64,000 bases of DNA, from NCBI GenBank assembly GCA_900556875.1, contig USQQ01000002.1, forward strand, positions 62,001-126,000, read 5' to 3'. Below the pieces are notes generated by a model that was not told the DNA's origin, searched no databases, and saw only the letters and a list, made by a program, of their open reading frames with translations. The position numbers were made by a program, and so were the translations under genes. This DNA is from an uncultured Collinsella sp. Lineage in GTDB: Bacteria; Actinomycetota; Coriobacteriia; Coriobacteriales; Coriobacteriaceae. Each line of letters opens with the position of its first letter. Positions within the stretch are counted from its first letter, which is position 1. Positions 42,000-51,075 of this stretch are shown in pieces.

Positions 42000-43373
42000 T
42001 TACCGCCGCACGTACCGAAGCACCTCAACGGCCGCACTCACCTCAATTATGCGACGCTCGAGACCAGCCCGAATAGCCTCGAGTCGGCCTTCCGTCGTCG
42101 CCCATTCGCTCTGCGAAAGAATCTCAATCGCCTCGTCAACAAATCCATTGAGTCGCGATGCCTCGAACCAATCGAGTGAGTCTGCAAGCGCTAGTTGGAC
42201 GGAGGGGTCGGGTCCAAACGGCTTGGCGGCAAACCCAAACTCTCCAGCTACGAGCACAGCGGTTGGCACGTTATACCACAGGCAGTTGCCGCTATCGAAC
42301 AGCGGTGCATGCCTTATCTCCAAGGTATCGACATTGCGGATGATGCCGAAGTTTCGCCAATGGCGATCGCTGTTGGCCAAAAGGGCATCGCAGACAATCA
42401 TCTGCGACATAGACCTTCTCACGGCAGCCTCGTCTGCTCCATGCTTACCAAGGAAGCGGCAATACCGGTCGTACGTCGAACTTCCTCGCTGACCGCCAAG
42501 AGCGTTCTTAACGTAAACGGCTGGAACGTATTCCTCGCGGCCATCAAGAAAGTCATCGCACAGACACACAGGGCCATCGAACATCCGCTCAACCGTATAA
42601 GGAACAAACTCGCCCTCCGACAGCAAGCGACGGTGCAGGGCCGTTGCAACCGCCTCGTTAAAGGGTCGCTGGTCATCAATGCCGCATCCTTTAGCCAAGA
42701 CGCGAGCGCCGCGGCGGATCATCCATGATTTAGGGAGCTCGCCCTCGGACGTGTTGTCGGGGTTTTTAAGGCCGATGCCCTCCAGCCAACCCGAACGCCC
42801 CTCGGGCGCAGACCGCTCAAAATCATTCTCGAAGTAATTGATGTTTTGCCATTTGAGTTCGTCGCAATCGGTCGGCCGCAGCCAATAGCAATCCGAAAGC
42901 GAGAGGCCCAGGCACTGAACCGGCACCTCAACGCCGCTGACAATCCCCAGCTCGCGGTAGCGCGAGATAAGCCCAGGGCGAACATCGGGCACCGACCGAT
43001 GCCCCCACCACGCGTTGAGCTCCCGCTTAATCACCGTTGGAGAAGAGCTCGAGCATGTGCCAAACGGCATTCGTTGCGCATCGAGGACCTCGGCGATTTC
43101 GAAGGGAAACTCACGCGTCGGATCAAATGAGACATGCGCGACCTCATGGTCGGCCGACATCAGCGTAAACTTGCGTCCCACATCGGCCGCAGGACGGCGT
43201 CCTCGCTTGCGGACCTTTTGATAGGCGATCGCAGAATTGTACTCGACCATCTTCCGGCCGCCCACAATATCGCACACAAGCGTCCCCGATGCGGCAAGTT
43301 GCGATATGCGAGCTTTCGTAACGCCCAACAGGCGGGCGGCATCACCCATAGATAAGTACTCAGATGTATTCAT
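42000..43373 (-). CDS. HipA-like kinase with N-terminal helix-turn-helix
   Basis: A 457-residue protein. The N-terminus is a MerR/excisionase-like HTH ('YLSMGDAARLLGVTKARISQLAASG', residues about 4-32). The rest resembles HipA-type serine/threonine kinases: 'ELPKSWMIRRGARVLAKG' (ATP-binding lysines), the catalytic loop 'DALLANSDRHWRNFGI' near 330-345 and the metal motif 'APLFDSGN' near 356-363. HipA normally pairs with a separate HipB antitoxin. Here no HipB gene is adjacent, so the fused HTH may supply DNA binding and self-regulation. GAGGTG precedes the ATG at 43373. Confidence 0.82.
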   Translation of the reverse strand: MNTSEYLSMGDAARLLGVTKARISQLAASGTLVCDIVGGRKMVEYNSAIAYQKVRKRGRRPAADVGRKFTLMSADHEVAHVSFDPTREFPFEIAEVLDAQRMPFGTCSSSSPTVIKRELNAWWGHRSVPDVRPGLISRYRELGIVSGVEVPVQCLGLSLSDCYWLRPTDCDELKWQNINYFENDFERSAPEGRSGWLEGIGLKNPDNTSEGELPKSWMIRRGARVLAKGCGIDDQRPFNEAVATALHRRLLSEGEFVPYTVERMFDGPVCLCDDFLDGREEYVPAVYVKNALGGQRGSSTYDRYCRFLGKHGADEAAVRRSMSQMIVCDALLANSDRHWRNFGIIRNVDTLEIRHAPLFDSGNCLWYNVPTAVLVAGEFGFAAKPFGPDPSVQLALADSLDWFEASRLNGFVDEAIEILSQSEWATTEGRLEAIRAGLERRIIEVSAAVEVLRYVRR

Positions 43374-43452
43374 ATGCCGCATCACCTCGTTAAGTAATTT
43401 GCACGTTTAGTTAATAGATTATATACATCATAATACTAAACGACCCAAAGCG

Positions 43453-43478
43453 AAAAAAGGCCCGAGAAATCGGGCCTT
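43453..43478 (-). terminator. Terminator after the M42 peptidase gene
   Basis: On the minus strand AAGGCCCGA, loop TTTC and TCGGGCCTT are followed by a T-tract, 34 bases past the stop. Confidence 0.9.
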
Positions 43479-43511
43479 AGCGATTGGTCAGCCGAATCGC
43501 AAGCTGCTCCC

Positions 43512-44543
43512 CTAGCGCTGAACGTAGGCGCGAACGAGCTCGTAGGTATTGCGCACGCCGTCGATGTGGCTGCGCTCGTAGTTGTGGCTCGCGTACACGC
43601 CGGGACCGATCAGGCCGTGGCGAATGTCGTAACCGGCCGAAAGCGTGGCCTCGACGTCGGAACCGTAATGCGGGTACACGTCGATGGCGTAATCGAGTTC
43701 CAGTTCGCGCGCGATATTAGACAGCGTGGTCACCAGGTCGTAGTTGTACGGACCGCCCGAATCCTTGGCGCAGATCGACACCATGCGCTCGGTGCAGCCC
43801 AGGTCGTCGCCCACGCAGCCCATGTCCACGCTGATCATCTCGCGCGTGTCGGCCGGCACAAAGGCGCCGCCGTGACCGACCTCCTCGTGCACGGTAAAGA
43901 GCAGTGACACCTTGCGCGAGAGCGTCACCTCGCCAGTGGCGACGGCACGCACCAAGCCCAGCAAAATGGAGACCGACAGCTTGTCATCTAGGAAGCGGCT
44001 CTTGATGTAGCCACTCTCCGTCACCGTCGTGCGAGGATCCATAGCGATGATGTCGCCTGTCTGAATACCCAGCTCGAGCACGTCATCCTTGCTGTCGACA
44101 TTCTCATCGAGCAGAATTTCCATGTTCTTCTCGACGGTCTTGACCGGCTCGTCGGCCACGTGTGCCGACGGCTCGGTATTAAGGACCACGCCTGTGTAGA
44201 CCTTGCCGCCACGCGTGTAGACGGTGCAGTTCTCGCCATCGGCCGTGGACCACTGGTGCCCACCGAGCGTCGTCGGACGCAGGCGGCCATTGTCCTTAAT
44301 GGATCGCACCATGGCGCCAAGCGTGTCGACATGGCTCGCCAACACGAGCGGCTCACCCTCGCCGCCGAGCTCAACCAGCACATTGCCCTTATTGGAGCGC
44401 TCGGGCTCAAAGCCCATATCGCGCAGGGTTTCCATCAGATAATCAGTCGCCGCACGAGTAAAGCCCGTAGGCGAGACAATAGAAGTCAGCGCCTTAAGCT
44501 GGTCAGTAATAAAACCAAGCGTAGAATCCATTTGGGACACCAT
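43512..44543 (-). CDS. M42 family metallopeptidase
   Basis: A 343-residue di-metal aminopeptidase of the PepA/FrvX group. 'LASHVDTLGAMV' supplies His and Asp ligands near residue 66, 'SRFLDDKLSVSILLGL' the bridging Asp, 'TVHEEVGHGGAF' the catalytic Glu pair, and 'SVDMGCVG' and 'ASHNYERSH' further ligands. It probably trims short peptides or N-termini in the cytoplasm. The ATG at 44543 has GGAG 6 bases upstream and is preferred to farther in-frame starts. Confidence 0.92.
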   Translation of the reverse strand: MVSQMDSTLGFITDQLKALTSIVSPTGFTRAATDYLMETLRDMGFEPERSNKGNVLVELGGEGEPLVLASHVDTLGAMVRSIKDNGRLRPTTLGGHQWSTADGENCTVYTRGGKVYTGVVLNTEPSAHVADEPVKTVEKNMEILLDENVDSKDDVLELGIQTGDIIAMDPRTTVTESGYIKSRFLDDKLSVSILLGLVRAVATGEVTLSRKVSLLFTVHEEVGHGGAFVPADTREMISVDMGCVGDDLGCTERMVSICAKDSGGPYNYDLVTTLSNIARELELDYAIDVYPHYGSDVEATLSAGYDIRHGLIGPGVYASHNYERSHIDGVRNTYELVRAYVQR

Positions 44544-44670
44544 CCACAACTCCAAAGTCAACATCCCGTAATCAGTAAAAGCCCCAACAACGATACCATC
44601 ACGCACAAATATTTACCCAGCGAGATGACCCATCGAGCTCTTCCGAACAGCGCCCGCCACGACAACGAGC

Positions 44671-44798
44671 CGGCGGGCCCCGCCCGTTAGCCCCAGAATC
44701 TTTCCGCAGGACAGAAGGAGGCCCCGCCGCACGTAGTGCGCAGCGGGGCCTCCGACATGTCCGAGGACGATTCTGGGGCTAACGGGCGGGGCCCGCCG
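44671..44798. repeat. Large nested palindrome with 30-bp perfect arms
   Basis: Bases 44671-44700 are exactly inverted at 44769-44798 (30 bp, including GGCGGGCCCCGCCCG). Inside, GGAGGCCCCGC (44717-44727) pairs with 44743-44753. Inside that, CGCAC pairs with GTGCG around a 3-base loop. A single transcript would form a very long hairpin in either direction. It begins 8 bases after the fucO stop and may end that transcript. Its size is much greater than that of a normal terminator. Confidence 0.85.
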
Positions 44799-44805
44799 AA
44801 CCAGG

Positions 44806-45972
44806 TTAGGCAGCCGGGCAGATCTTCTTGAAGAGCTCGATGACGTCGTCGAGCGTCGCCTCGCGCGGGTTGCCCGGGAAGCAGGCGTCAGCCATGGCGT
44901 CCTTGGCCAGGACCTCGATCTCGTCGGCCTTCATGGCCTCGCAGACATGCGGGATGTTCACGTCGGCGGAGAGCTGCTTGACGGCGGCGATGGCGGCGTC
45001 GGCAGCCTCGTCGGTGCTCATGCCCGTGGTGTCAACACCCATGGCAACGGCAACCTTGGCCAGGCGCTCAGCGCAAACCGGCTTGTTGAACTCCATGGCG
45101 ATCGGCAGCAGCATGGCGCAAGCGACGCCGTGCGGGGTGTCGTAGTGAGCGGACAGGGTGTGAGCCATGGCGTGGTCGATGCCCAGGCCAACGTTGGAGA
45201 AGCCCATGCCGGCGACATACTGACCAAGAGCCATGCCCTCACGGCCGGAGCCGGGCTGGCCGGACTTGGCCTCGGCGACGGAGTCGCGCAGGTTCTCGCT
45301 GATCAGCTTGATAGCCTCAAAGTGGAACATGTCGGAGAGCTCCCAGGCGCCCTTGGTGGTGTAGCCCTCGATGGCGTGGGTCAGAGCGTCCATGCCAGTG
45401 GAAGCGGTAAGGCCGGCGGGCATGGAGGCCATCATGTCAGGGTCGACGACGGCGACCTCGGGGGCGTCGTTGGTGTCGACGCACACGAACTTGCGGACCT
45501 TCTCGGGGTCGGTGATGACGTAGTTGATGGTCACCTCGGCAGCGGTACCGGCGGTCGTCGGCACGGCGATGGTGAATACGGCGTGGTTCTTAGTGGGAGC
45601 AACGCCCTCGAGGCTGCGGACATCGGCGAACTCGGGGTTGTTGATGATGATGCCGATAGCCTTGGCGGTATCCATGGAGGAGCCACCACCAATGGTCACG
45701 ATAGCGTCAGCCTCGGCGGCCTTGAAGGCCTCAACGCCGTCCTTGACGTTCTGGATAGTGGGGTTGGGCTTGATCTCGGAGTAGAGGCTCCAAGCGATGC
45801 CGGCGGCATCGAGCTCGTCGGTCACCTTAGCGGTAACGCCAAACTTGACCAGATCGGGGTCGGAACAGACGAAGATCTTCTTGTAGCCGCGACGCTGGAG
45901 CTCGCCGGGGATCTCCTTGATGGCGCCGGAACCATGATAAGAGATGGTGTTGAGAACGAAACGATTAGCCAT
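44806..45972 (-). CDS. fucO: Iron-dependent alcohol dehydrogenase, lactaldehyde reductase type
   Basis: A 388-residue group III alcohol dehydrogenase, close to E. coli FucO ('NNPEFADVRSLEG', 'IPTTAGTAAEVTINYVITD'-like 'VPTTAGTAAEVTINYVITD', 'MALGQYVAGMGFSNVGLG'). FucO reduces L-lactaldehyde to 1,2-propanediol with NADH. Iron ligands are in 'STGMDALTHAIEGY' and 'GIDHAMAHTLSAHYDTPHG', and the NAD motif is 'IGGGSSMDTAKAIG'. No fucose or rhamnose pathway genes are nearby, so it may also serve as a general alcohol/aldehyde dehydrogenase. A LacI-like operator lies upstream. Confidence 0.9.
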   Translation of the reverse strand: MANRFVLNTISYHGSGAIKEIPGELQRRGYKKIFVCSDPDLVKFGVTAKVTDELDAAGIAWSLYSEIKPNPTIQNVKDGVEAFKAAEADAIVTIGGGSSMDTAKAIGIIINNPEFADVRSLEGVAPTKNHAVFTIAVPTTAGTAAEVTINYVITDPEKVRKFVCVDTNDAPEVAVVDPDMMASMPAGLTASTGMDALTHAIEGYTTKGAWELSDMFHFEAIKLISENLRDSVAEAKSGQPGSGREGMALGQYVAGMGFSNVGLGIDHAMAHTLSAHYDTPHGVACAMLLPIAMEFNKPVCAERLAKVAVAMGVDTTGMSTDEAADAAIAAVKQLSADVNIPHVCEAMKADEIEVLAKDAMADACFPGNPREATLDDVIELFKKICPAA

Positions 45973-46071
45973 TGATAGCCTCCCATCGTGTGCGGGGCAC
46001 CCATTACGCCCCGCGCTACAAGTTCCATCCTAACGCTTTTGAAACAAAAAACGCGTGAGAACGTCAAAAGT

Positions 46072-46087
46072 GTTAAAGCGTTTCAAC
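46072..46087. promoter_or_regulatory. LacI-family-like operator upstream of fucO
   Basis: GTTAAAGCGTTTCAAC is an imperfect palindrome (12 of 16 positions symmetric) centred on CG, the form of LacI/GalR/CcpA-type operators. It lies about 100 bases upstream of fucO. The regulator is not identified. Confidence 0.5.
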
Positions 46088-46207
46088 ATAATAACGGAGC
46101 CCCAGTCCTTCCCTCCCGACAGCAGCGAAGGCTAGATTATAGGAGCAATCGCCCAAAGAATACGACCAACTCAGTCTATAAATTGTTTCTGTTTTAGCAA
46201 TATATGT

Positions 46208-46236
46208 TTGACAATACGTTTATAAAAGGATACTTT
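46208..46236 (+). promoter_or_regulatory. Sigma-A-type promoter for the LURP-one-like gene
   Basis: A perfect TTGACA, 17 bases, TACTTT. It lies about 150 bases before the gene start in AT-rich DNA. Confidence 0.6.
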
Positions 46237-46387
46237 ATAGTAAATAAAATGCATGCAGCAAATAGCGTCATTCATTTTGTTAGAAATTGCCCATGCGGTT
46301 ATTGCAGCTGCATGTACCGCAACGTACAGCGCAATTCTCCGCACGAAGTAGAAGACGGTTCCAATTCGATCGAGGCGATGACGCGTG

Positions 46388-46924
46388 ATGGCTACTGGTC
46401 CCAAATCGAGCAAGACGGCTACAAACGAATATCGAATCTCAATTGAAGGTAATCCTTATCCGCATACTCTGGCTCTCATCAACCCAGCGGGAGACAACCT
46501 CAACATCAAAAGACATGGGTTCACGGGTCCACTAGGACAGCTATCGAGTCTTAAATATACCGTTTATGACGATGCGAATGAAAAACTCTTCACTGTCGTC
46601 GACGGTGGCTTTAGCAACATGCCCAGGGTTGCGCTCATCATCGAACACAAGGAAGTTGCGGTGTTCGATTATGGTCTAAACAGACTTGAGATGAAGTGCG
46701 TAACGAACATACCGAATTACGCAATAAAAGGTAACTTCCTATTTGGAGATTACGATATATTCAGCCAACAGGAAGTGAAGCTATCTTCAGTTATCGTCCT
46801 TCAATGTGATAAACAATCGTGCTTTAGCATACAGGTTTTGGATAAAGCCGAATTAGCCGCCGCAATTGGAATACCTACAGCCATTGCCCTTCTTAGGGCT
46901 CGGATTGAAGAGCATCTCGAATAA
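46388..46924 (+). CDS. LURP-one/tubby-C-like domain protein (178 aa)
   Basis: A beta-rich, soluble protein. 'YTVYDDANEKLFTVVDGGF' and 'ALIIEHKEVAVFDYG' repeat the strand pattern of LURP-one-related (tubby C-terminal-like) barrels, which end in a hydrophobic helix like the C-terminal 'AAIGIPTAIALLRARIEE' here. Function is unknown. Codon use and base composition are more AT-rich than in neighbours, which suggests transfer. The ATG at 46388 (or GTG at 46385) has only a weak upstream GAGG. A 22-bp perfect inverted repeat follows. Confidence 0.55.
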   Translation: MATGPKSSKTATNEYRISIEGNPYPHTLALINPAGDNLNIKRHGFTGPLGQLSSLKYTVYDDANEKLFTVVDGGFSNMPRVALIIEHKEVAVFDYGLNRLEMKCVTNIPNYAIKGNFLFGDYDIFSQQEVKLSSVIVLQCDKQSCFSIQVLDKAELAAAIGIPTAIALLRARIEEHLE

Positions 46925-46937
46925 ATCGCAAAAAGCA

Positions 46938-46996
46938 GTTCGTAACAACATTCAGGAGCTAGATAGTTTTTCTGGCTCCTGAATGTTGTTACGAAC
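46938..46996. repeat. 22-bp perfect inverted repeat
   Basis: GTTCGTAACAACATTCAGGAGC is exactly inverted after a 15-base AT-rich loop. It sits between the convergent LURP-one-like and YoaK genes. It could stop both transcripts, although no T-tract follows either arm. Alternatively it may be the end of an inserted element. Confidence 0.8.
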
Positions 46997-47003
46997 ATGC
47001 ACC

Positions 47004-47723
47004 TTAGCGCTTAAGACTCGTGGTCTGCCAGTCAGCTACGATGCGGACCCATTTCCTGTGCAAGTCGCGTTCGCGATCGATAAACATGATGGCAAACGCG
47101 ATAAACAGCAGCATGCTCGCCACCGCAATGGCGTGCAGCCCCATGCGCTCGATGCACCAGTTGCCCAGCACGGCGCCAAACACAAAGGTGAAGATCACGC
47201 CAAAGTACAGCAGGCCGTTTTCCAAAAAGCCGCGCTTGTGGGTGATGATGTAATCGTCCACGTTTTGCAGTGCGTTGCGCAAGTTGCCGATGCACATGGT
47301 CGTGGCGATGCCGTGTCCATGAATCTTGCGGAAACTCTCGACCTGCATACCGCAGGCAAACGAGGTAAGGCAGTTGGCGAGCAGGTTGAAATCGCCACCG
47401 GGAATAAAACTCACGCCCAGCAAGATGACGGCTTCAAAGAACACCGTCACCTGGCGCCAGTGAATCACGCTGCCAAAACGCTCGTGTACCAGGTCGGCAA
47501 GCATAATGCCCACGGCAAACGACACCACAGGGAAGAAGTAGCGCCCCGCAAGTGCCCAATTGCCCTCCGAGATGCTCACGCCCACAAGCAGGATGTTGCC
47601 CGTCTGCGCGTTTGCGAAAACATGGTCGCGCCCAATGTACGAATACACATCCATAAAGCCGCCGGCGAGCGCCAGGATAATGCCCAGTTCGATGGACTCC
47701 GATATCTGTTTGGCACGCTGCAT
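47004..47723 (-). CDS. YoaK/DUF1275 family membrane protein
   Basis: A 239-residue protein with six or seven predicted membrane helices. 'LALAGGFMDVYSYIGRDHVFANAQTGNILLVG' is the family signature (GGxxDxxxY...xxxxTGN). 'GMQVESFRKIHGHGIATTMCIGNLRN' is the second. The function of the family is unknown and a transporter role is often assumed. AAGGAGG lies 10 bases before the chosen ATG. Confidence 0.88.
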   Translation of the reverse strand: MQRAKQISESIELGIILALAGGFMDVYSYIGRDHVFANAQTGNILLVGVSISEGNWALAGRYFFPVVSFAVGIMLADLVHERFGSVIHWRQVTVFFEAVILLGVSFIPGGDFNLLANCLTSFACGMQVESFRKIHGHGIATTMCIGNLRNALQNVDDYIITHKRGFLENGLLYFGVIFTFVFGAVLGNWCIERMGLHAIAVASMLLFIAFAIMFIDRERDLHRKWVRIVADWQTTSLKR

Positions 47724-47976
47724 CGTCGTGCATCCTCCTTGTTGACGACTCTCTCGTGCGTTGGCGGAAACATAGCCGCCGTTCATACTGTAACCCATTG
47801 ACAACATGGCGTGCGCGCGAGACGGCCCCTTCGACACGGGGATACACAGTCTGGAAACAAACGGCATCCGCATCGACACGCCGATCCGCCAGCCCATGTA
47901 CTCCACCAGTCTTTTTAGCCCCGTCCCAAAAAGACTGGTTACAATTACGTGCAGCATACAAACACCGGGAGGGATC

Positions 47977-50115
47977 GTGGCAAAAAAGCCTCAGCACGCT
48001 CAGAATAACCAGCGCAGTCAGCAGGGCAAACAGGGCCAGCAGCAAAAGCGCGGCGGCAAGGCCCAGGGCGGCCACGCCGCTCATACCCCGGCAGCGCCCG
48101 CCCGTCCCTGGCGCCCGGGCCGCGATAAATTCCTCCCCGTCAGCCGCGCCGATATGGACGCGCGCGGTTGGGACCAGTGTGACTTCGTCTACATCTGCGG
48201 CGACGCCTACGTGGACCACCCTAGCTTTGGTATGGCCATCATCAGCCGCGTACTCGACGCGCACGGCTACAAAGTGGGCATCATCTGCCAACCCGACTGG
48301 ACCGATCCCGCCAGCATCACCGTGCTCGGTGAGCCGCGCCTGGGCTTTTTGGTCAGTGCCGGCAACATGGACTCCATGGTCAACCACTATTCGGTGACCA
48401 AGCACCGCCGCCACACCGACGCCTATACCCCCGGCGGCGAGGAAGGTCACCGCCCCAACCGTGCCGTCACGGTCTACGGCAATCTCATCCGTCAGACGTT
48501 CAAGGACGCCCCCATCATCATCGGTGGCATCGAGGCGAGCCTGCGCCGCCTGGCCCACTACGACTACTGGCAGGACAAGCTCAAGCGCTCGGTGCTGCTC
48601 GACTCGGGCGCCGACATCCTCATCTACGGCATGGGCGAGCACGCGATTGTCGAGATCGCCGACGCGCTCGACGCGGGGCTGCCCGTCGATCAGATCACCT
48701 ATATCAACGGCACCGTTTACCGCACGGGTTCGCTCGACGAGGTCTACGACTACGACCTGCTGCCCAGCTGGGACGACCTTGCCGCTGACAAGCTCAACTA
48801 CGCCCGCAGCTTTAACGTGCAGCAGCAAAATATGGACCCCATCACCGGGCATCGTCTGGTAGAGCCCTACCCCAACAGCGTCTATGTGGTGCAGAACCCA
48901 CCGTCGGCCACGCTCACCACCGACGAGATGGACGAGGTGGCCGAACTCCCCTACGCACGCGATTGGCATCCCGATTACGACGCAGCGGGCGGCGTGCCAG
49001 CTTTTGCCGAGATCAAGTTTTCAATCAGCTCCAACCGCGGGTGCTTTGGTGAGTGCTCGTTTTGCGCGCTGACCTTCCACCAGGGCCGCGTGCTGCAGAT
49101 GCGCAGCCACGACTCGATCATGCGCGAGGCCGAGCTGCTCACACACGACCCCGAGTTTAAGGGCTACATCAACGATGTGGGCGGACCGACGGCCAACTTT
49201 AGCCGCCCGGCCTGCGACAAGCAGCTCAAACATGGCGTGTGCAAGAACAAGCGCTGCCTATGGCCGAGCGTGTGCAAGAACATGGTGGTCGACGAGAGCG
49301 GCTACACGCAGCTGCTGCGCGACCTGCGCCAGCTGCCGGGCGTCAAGAAGGTCTTCGTCCGCAGCGGCATCCGTTTTGACTACACCATGGCCGATGCCTC
49401 GGACGAGTTTTTGCGCGAGCTGCTGGAGCACCATGTCTCGGGCCAGCTACGCGTGGCGCCCGAGCATGTGAGCGACGCGGTGCTCTCCGTGATGGGCAAG
49501 CCGAGCCGCGCCGTCTACGATGCGTTCTGTCGCAAATTTGAGCGCTTGAACCGCGAATACGGACTCAAGCAGTACGTAGTGCCGTATCTGATCTCGAGCC
49601 ACCCCGGCTCGACGATGAAGGAAGCCGTGGACCTTGCCGAAGCCGTGCGCGACATGGGCTACATGCCCGAGCAGGTGCAGGACTTCTACCCCACCCCGTC
49701 CACCATGTCGACCTGCATGTACTACACCGGCGTGGACCCGCGCACCATGAAGCCGATCTATGTAGCGCGCGACCCGCACGAGAAGGCCATGCAGCGCGCG
49801 CTCATCCAGTATCGCAAGCCCGAGAACTACAAGCTCGTGCGCGAGGCGCTGGAAAAAGCCGGGCGTCGTGACCTGATCGGCTACACCAAGCATTGCCTGA
49901 TCCGTCCCGTACCGCCGCGCCCGGGCGAGACGTCTGCTGGCGGTGGGCATGGCACCGGCAAGAAGGGCGGCAAGCCGCACGGTGACGCCGGCGCTGGCAA
50001 GGGGCCTAAGGGCAGCAAGGGTCACGGCGGCATGTCGCGCGCGCAGAACACCGCAGGCCGCAACCGCGCAGCTCAGGGGCGTCAGGGTGCCAACGGAGGC
50101 GGTCGCCGCAACTAG
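47977..50115 (+). CDS. YgiQ family radical SAM protein
   Basis: 712 residues with a GTG start 3-4 bases after GGGAGGG. An N-terminal basic Gln/Lys-rich tract is followed by the UPF0313 domain ('DFVYICGDAYVDHPSFGMAII', 'HRRHTDAYTPGG'). The radical SAM cluster motif is 'NRGCFGECSFCAL' (CxxxCxxC). 'QVQDFYPTPSTMSTCMYYTG' closes the conserved core. The reaction is unknown. The last 70 residues are a Gly/Lys/Arg low-complexity tail that might bind RNA. The stop overlaps the convergent CPBP gene by four bases (CTAG). Confidence 0.93.
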   Translation: MAKKPQHAQNNQRSQQGKQGQQQKRGGKAQGGHAAHTPAAPARPWRPGRDKFLPVSRADMDARGWDQCDFVYICGDAYVDHPSFGMAIISRVLDAHGYKVGIICQPDWTDPASITVLGEPRLGFLVSAGNMDSMVNHYSVTKHRRHTDAYTPGGEEGHRPNRAVTVYGNLIRQTFKDAPIIIGGIEASLRRLAHYDYWQDKLKRSVLLDSGADILIYGMGEHAIVEIADALDAGLPVDQITYINGTVYRTGSLDEVYDYDLLPSWDDLAADKLNYARSFNVQQQNMDPITGHRLVEPYPNSVYVVQNPPSATLTTDEMDEVAELPYARDWHPDYDAAGGVPAFAEIKFSISSNRGCFGECSFCALTFHQGRVLQMRSHDSIMREAELLTHDPEFKGYINDVGGPTANFSRPACDKQLKHGVCKNKRCLWPSVCKNMVVDESGYTQLLRDLRQLPGVKKVFVRSGIRFDYTMADASDEFLRELLEHHVSGQLRVAPEHVSDAVLSVMGKPSRAVYDAFCRKFERLNREYGLKQYVVPYLISSHPGSTMKEAVDLAEAVRDMGYMPEQVQDFYPTPSTMSTCMYYTGVDPRTMKPIYVARDPHEKAMQRALIQYRKPENYKLVREALEKAGRRDLIGYTKHCLIRPVPPRPGETSAGGGHGTGKKGGKPHGDAGAGKGPKGSKGHGGMSRAQNTAGRNRAAQGRQGANGGGRRN

Positions 50116-51023
50116 CGAAGTGGTGCACTCGCTGCGTCCATCCCACACGCTTGGCGCAGCGAGCGCATTGCCTCCACCAGGATCACGCCGGCGATCGCGA
50201 CCGTGATTATCACGTCGAGCGGCGTGTTCACAAACCACAGCAGGCCCATGAGATACGACCCGGCATTAAAGGCAAAGTGCAGCAGGATCGTGTAACGGAG
50301 CTTTCCGGTGGTCACGAGCACCCAGCCAAAGACCAGACCGGCGGCGCCGGCGTAGCAGCCCTGCACCCAGTTCATATGCATAAAGCCGAAGATTGCCGCC
50401 TGCAGCACAATCGCCGCGGCGATGCCCCAGGTACTCGGGGCCGCCCAGGGCACCATGGCGCCGTCTTGCGCGTTCGCGCGGCGCCGGCGTTTCCAGAGCG
50501 GACGGCACTGCGGGTTAAACGCTCGGAGCGAAAACTCAAAAATGATACCGCGCACCAGCAGTTCCTCGCAAAACGGAGCGCCGAGCACCGTGGTCAGGAC
50601 GGCCAGATAGCTCGTGTCGCCCATGCCCGTCTCCTCGACAAGCTCGCTGTAATCGGCCGCCGCCTCGGGCAACAGCGACAGCACGGCGTCGGTCACGTAG
50701 CCAACGACCACCTGCAGGGCAAGGCCGATCACGATAACGCAGGCGATGCGCCTCCATGCTTTGCCTGCTCCCCCGCCAAGCGGGCGCTCGCCCTGCCAGC
50801 GCACCATAAACGAGCGCGGCCACAGATAACGCCACCACAGCAGCGCCATCAAAAACGATACCGTCTGCGCGACGGCCTGAAGCAATTGAATGTCGAGGTC
50901 ATCGATTGAAAAACCCATGAACACCGATGCGACGCCAAGGGCGGAGAACAAAACGACGCTCAGGGCTATATCGGCAGCGACGACGCCAAAACAGGCAAGC
51001 GCCCAAATCATCGCATTGAGCAT
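50112..51023 (-). CDS. CPBP family intramembrane metalloprotease
   Basis: A 303-residue membrane protein with the Abi/CPBP motifs in order: 'APFCEELLVRGIIFEF' (EExxxR), 'FGFMHMNWVQG' (FxxxH) and 'LHFAFNAGSY' (HxxxN). Relatives are Rce1-like proteases, some involved in bacteriocin self-immunity or protein maturation. GAGGAGG lies 5 bases before the ATG at 51023. No bacteriocin gene is seen nearby. Confidence 0.9.
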   Translation of the reverse strand: MLNAMIWALACFGVVAADIALSVVLFSALGVASVFMGFSIDDLDIQLLQAVAQTVSFLMALLWWRYLWPRSFMVRWQGERPLGGGAGKAWRRIACVIVIGLALQVVVGYVTDAVLSLLPEAAADYSELVEETGMGDTSYLAVLTTVLGAPFCEELLVRGIIFEFSLRAFNPQCRPLWKRRRRANAQDGAMVPWAAPSTWGIAAAIVLQAAIFGFMHMNWVQGCYAGAAGLVFGWVLVTTGKLRYTILLHFAFNAGSYLMGLLWFVNTPLDVIITVAIAGVILVEAMRSLRQACGMDAASAPLR

Positions 51024-51075
51024 GCCAACCTCCTCAAAACCGTTCCCTAGTTCTACCACAACTCGGCAGAGAGCT

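Larger units (their letters stand above)
45973..46387. other. Divergent intergenic region between fucO and the LURP-one-like gene
   Basis: It holds a dyad near fucO and a strong rightward promoter, annotated separately. Past about 46,090 it becomes clearly AT-rich. Frames on both strands (for example a leftward 80-codon frame and a rightward 66-codon frame from about 46,249) lack ribosome sites and known products, and I do not call them genes. Confidence 0.5.

Noticed and set aside
46171..46413. 80-codon leftward frame in the AT-rich gap
   Set aside because: No ribosome-binding site and no protein family; it overlaps the strong rightward promoter.
47434..48969. 511-codon leftward frame across yoaK and ygiQ
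   Set aside because: Antisense to the radical SAM cysteine motif and the YoaK membrane helices, both clear on their own strands.
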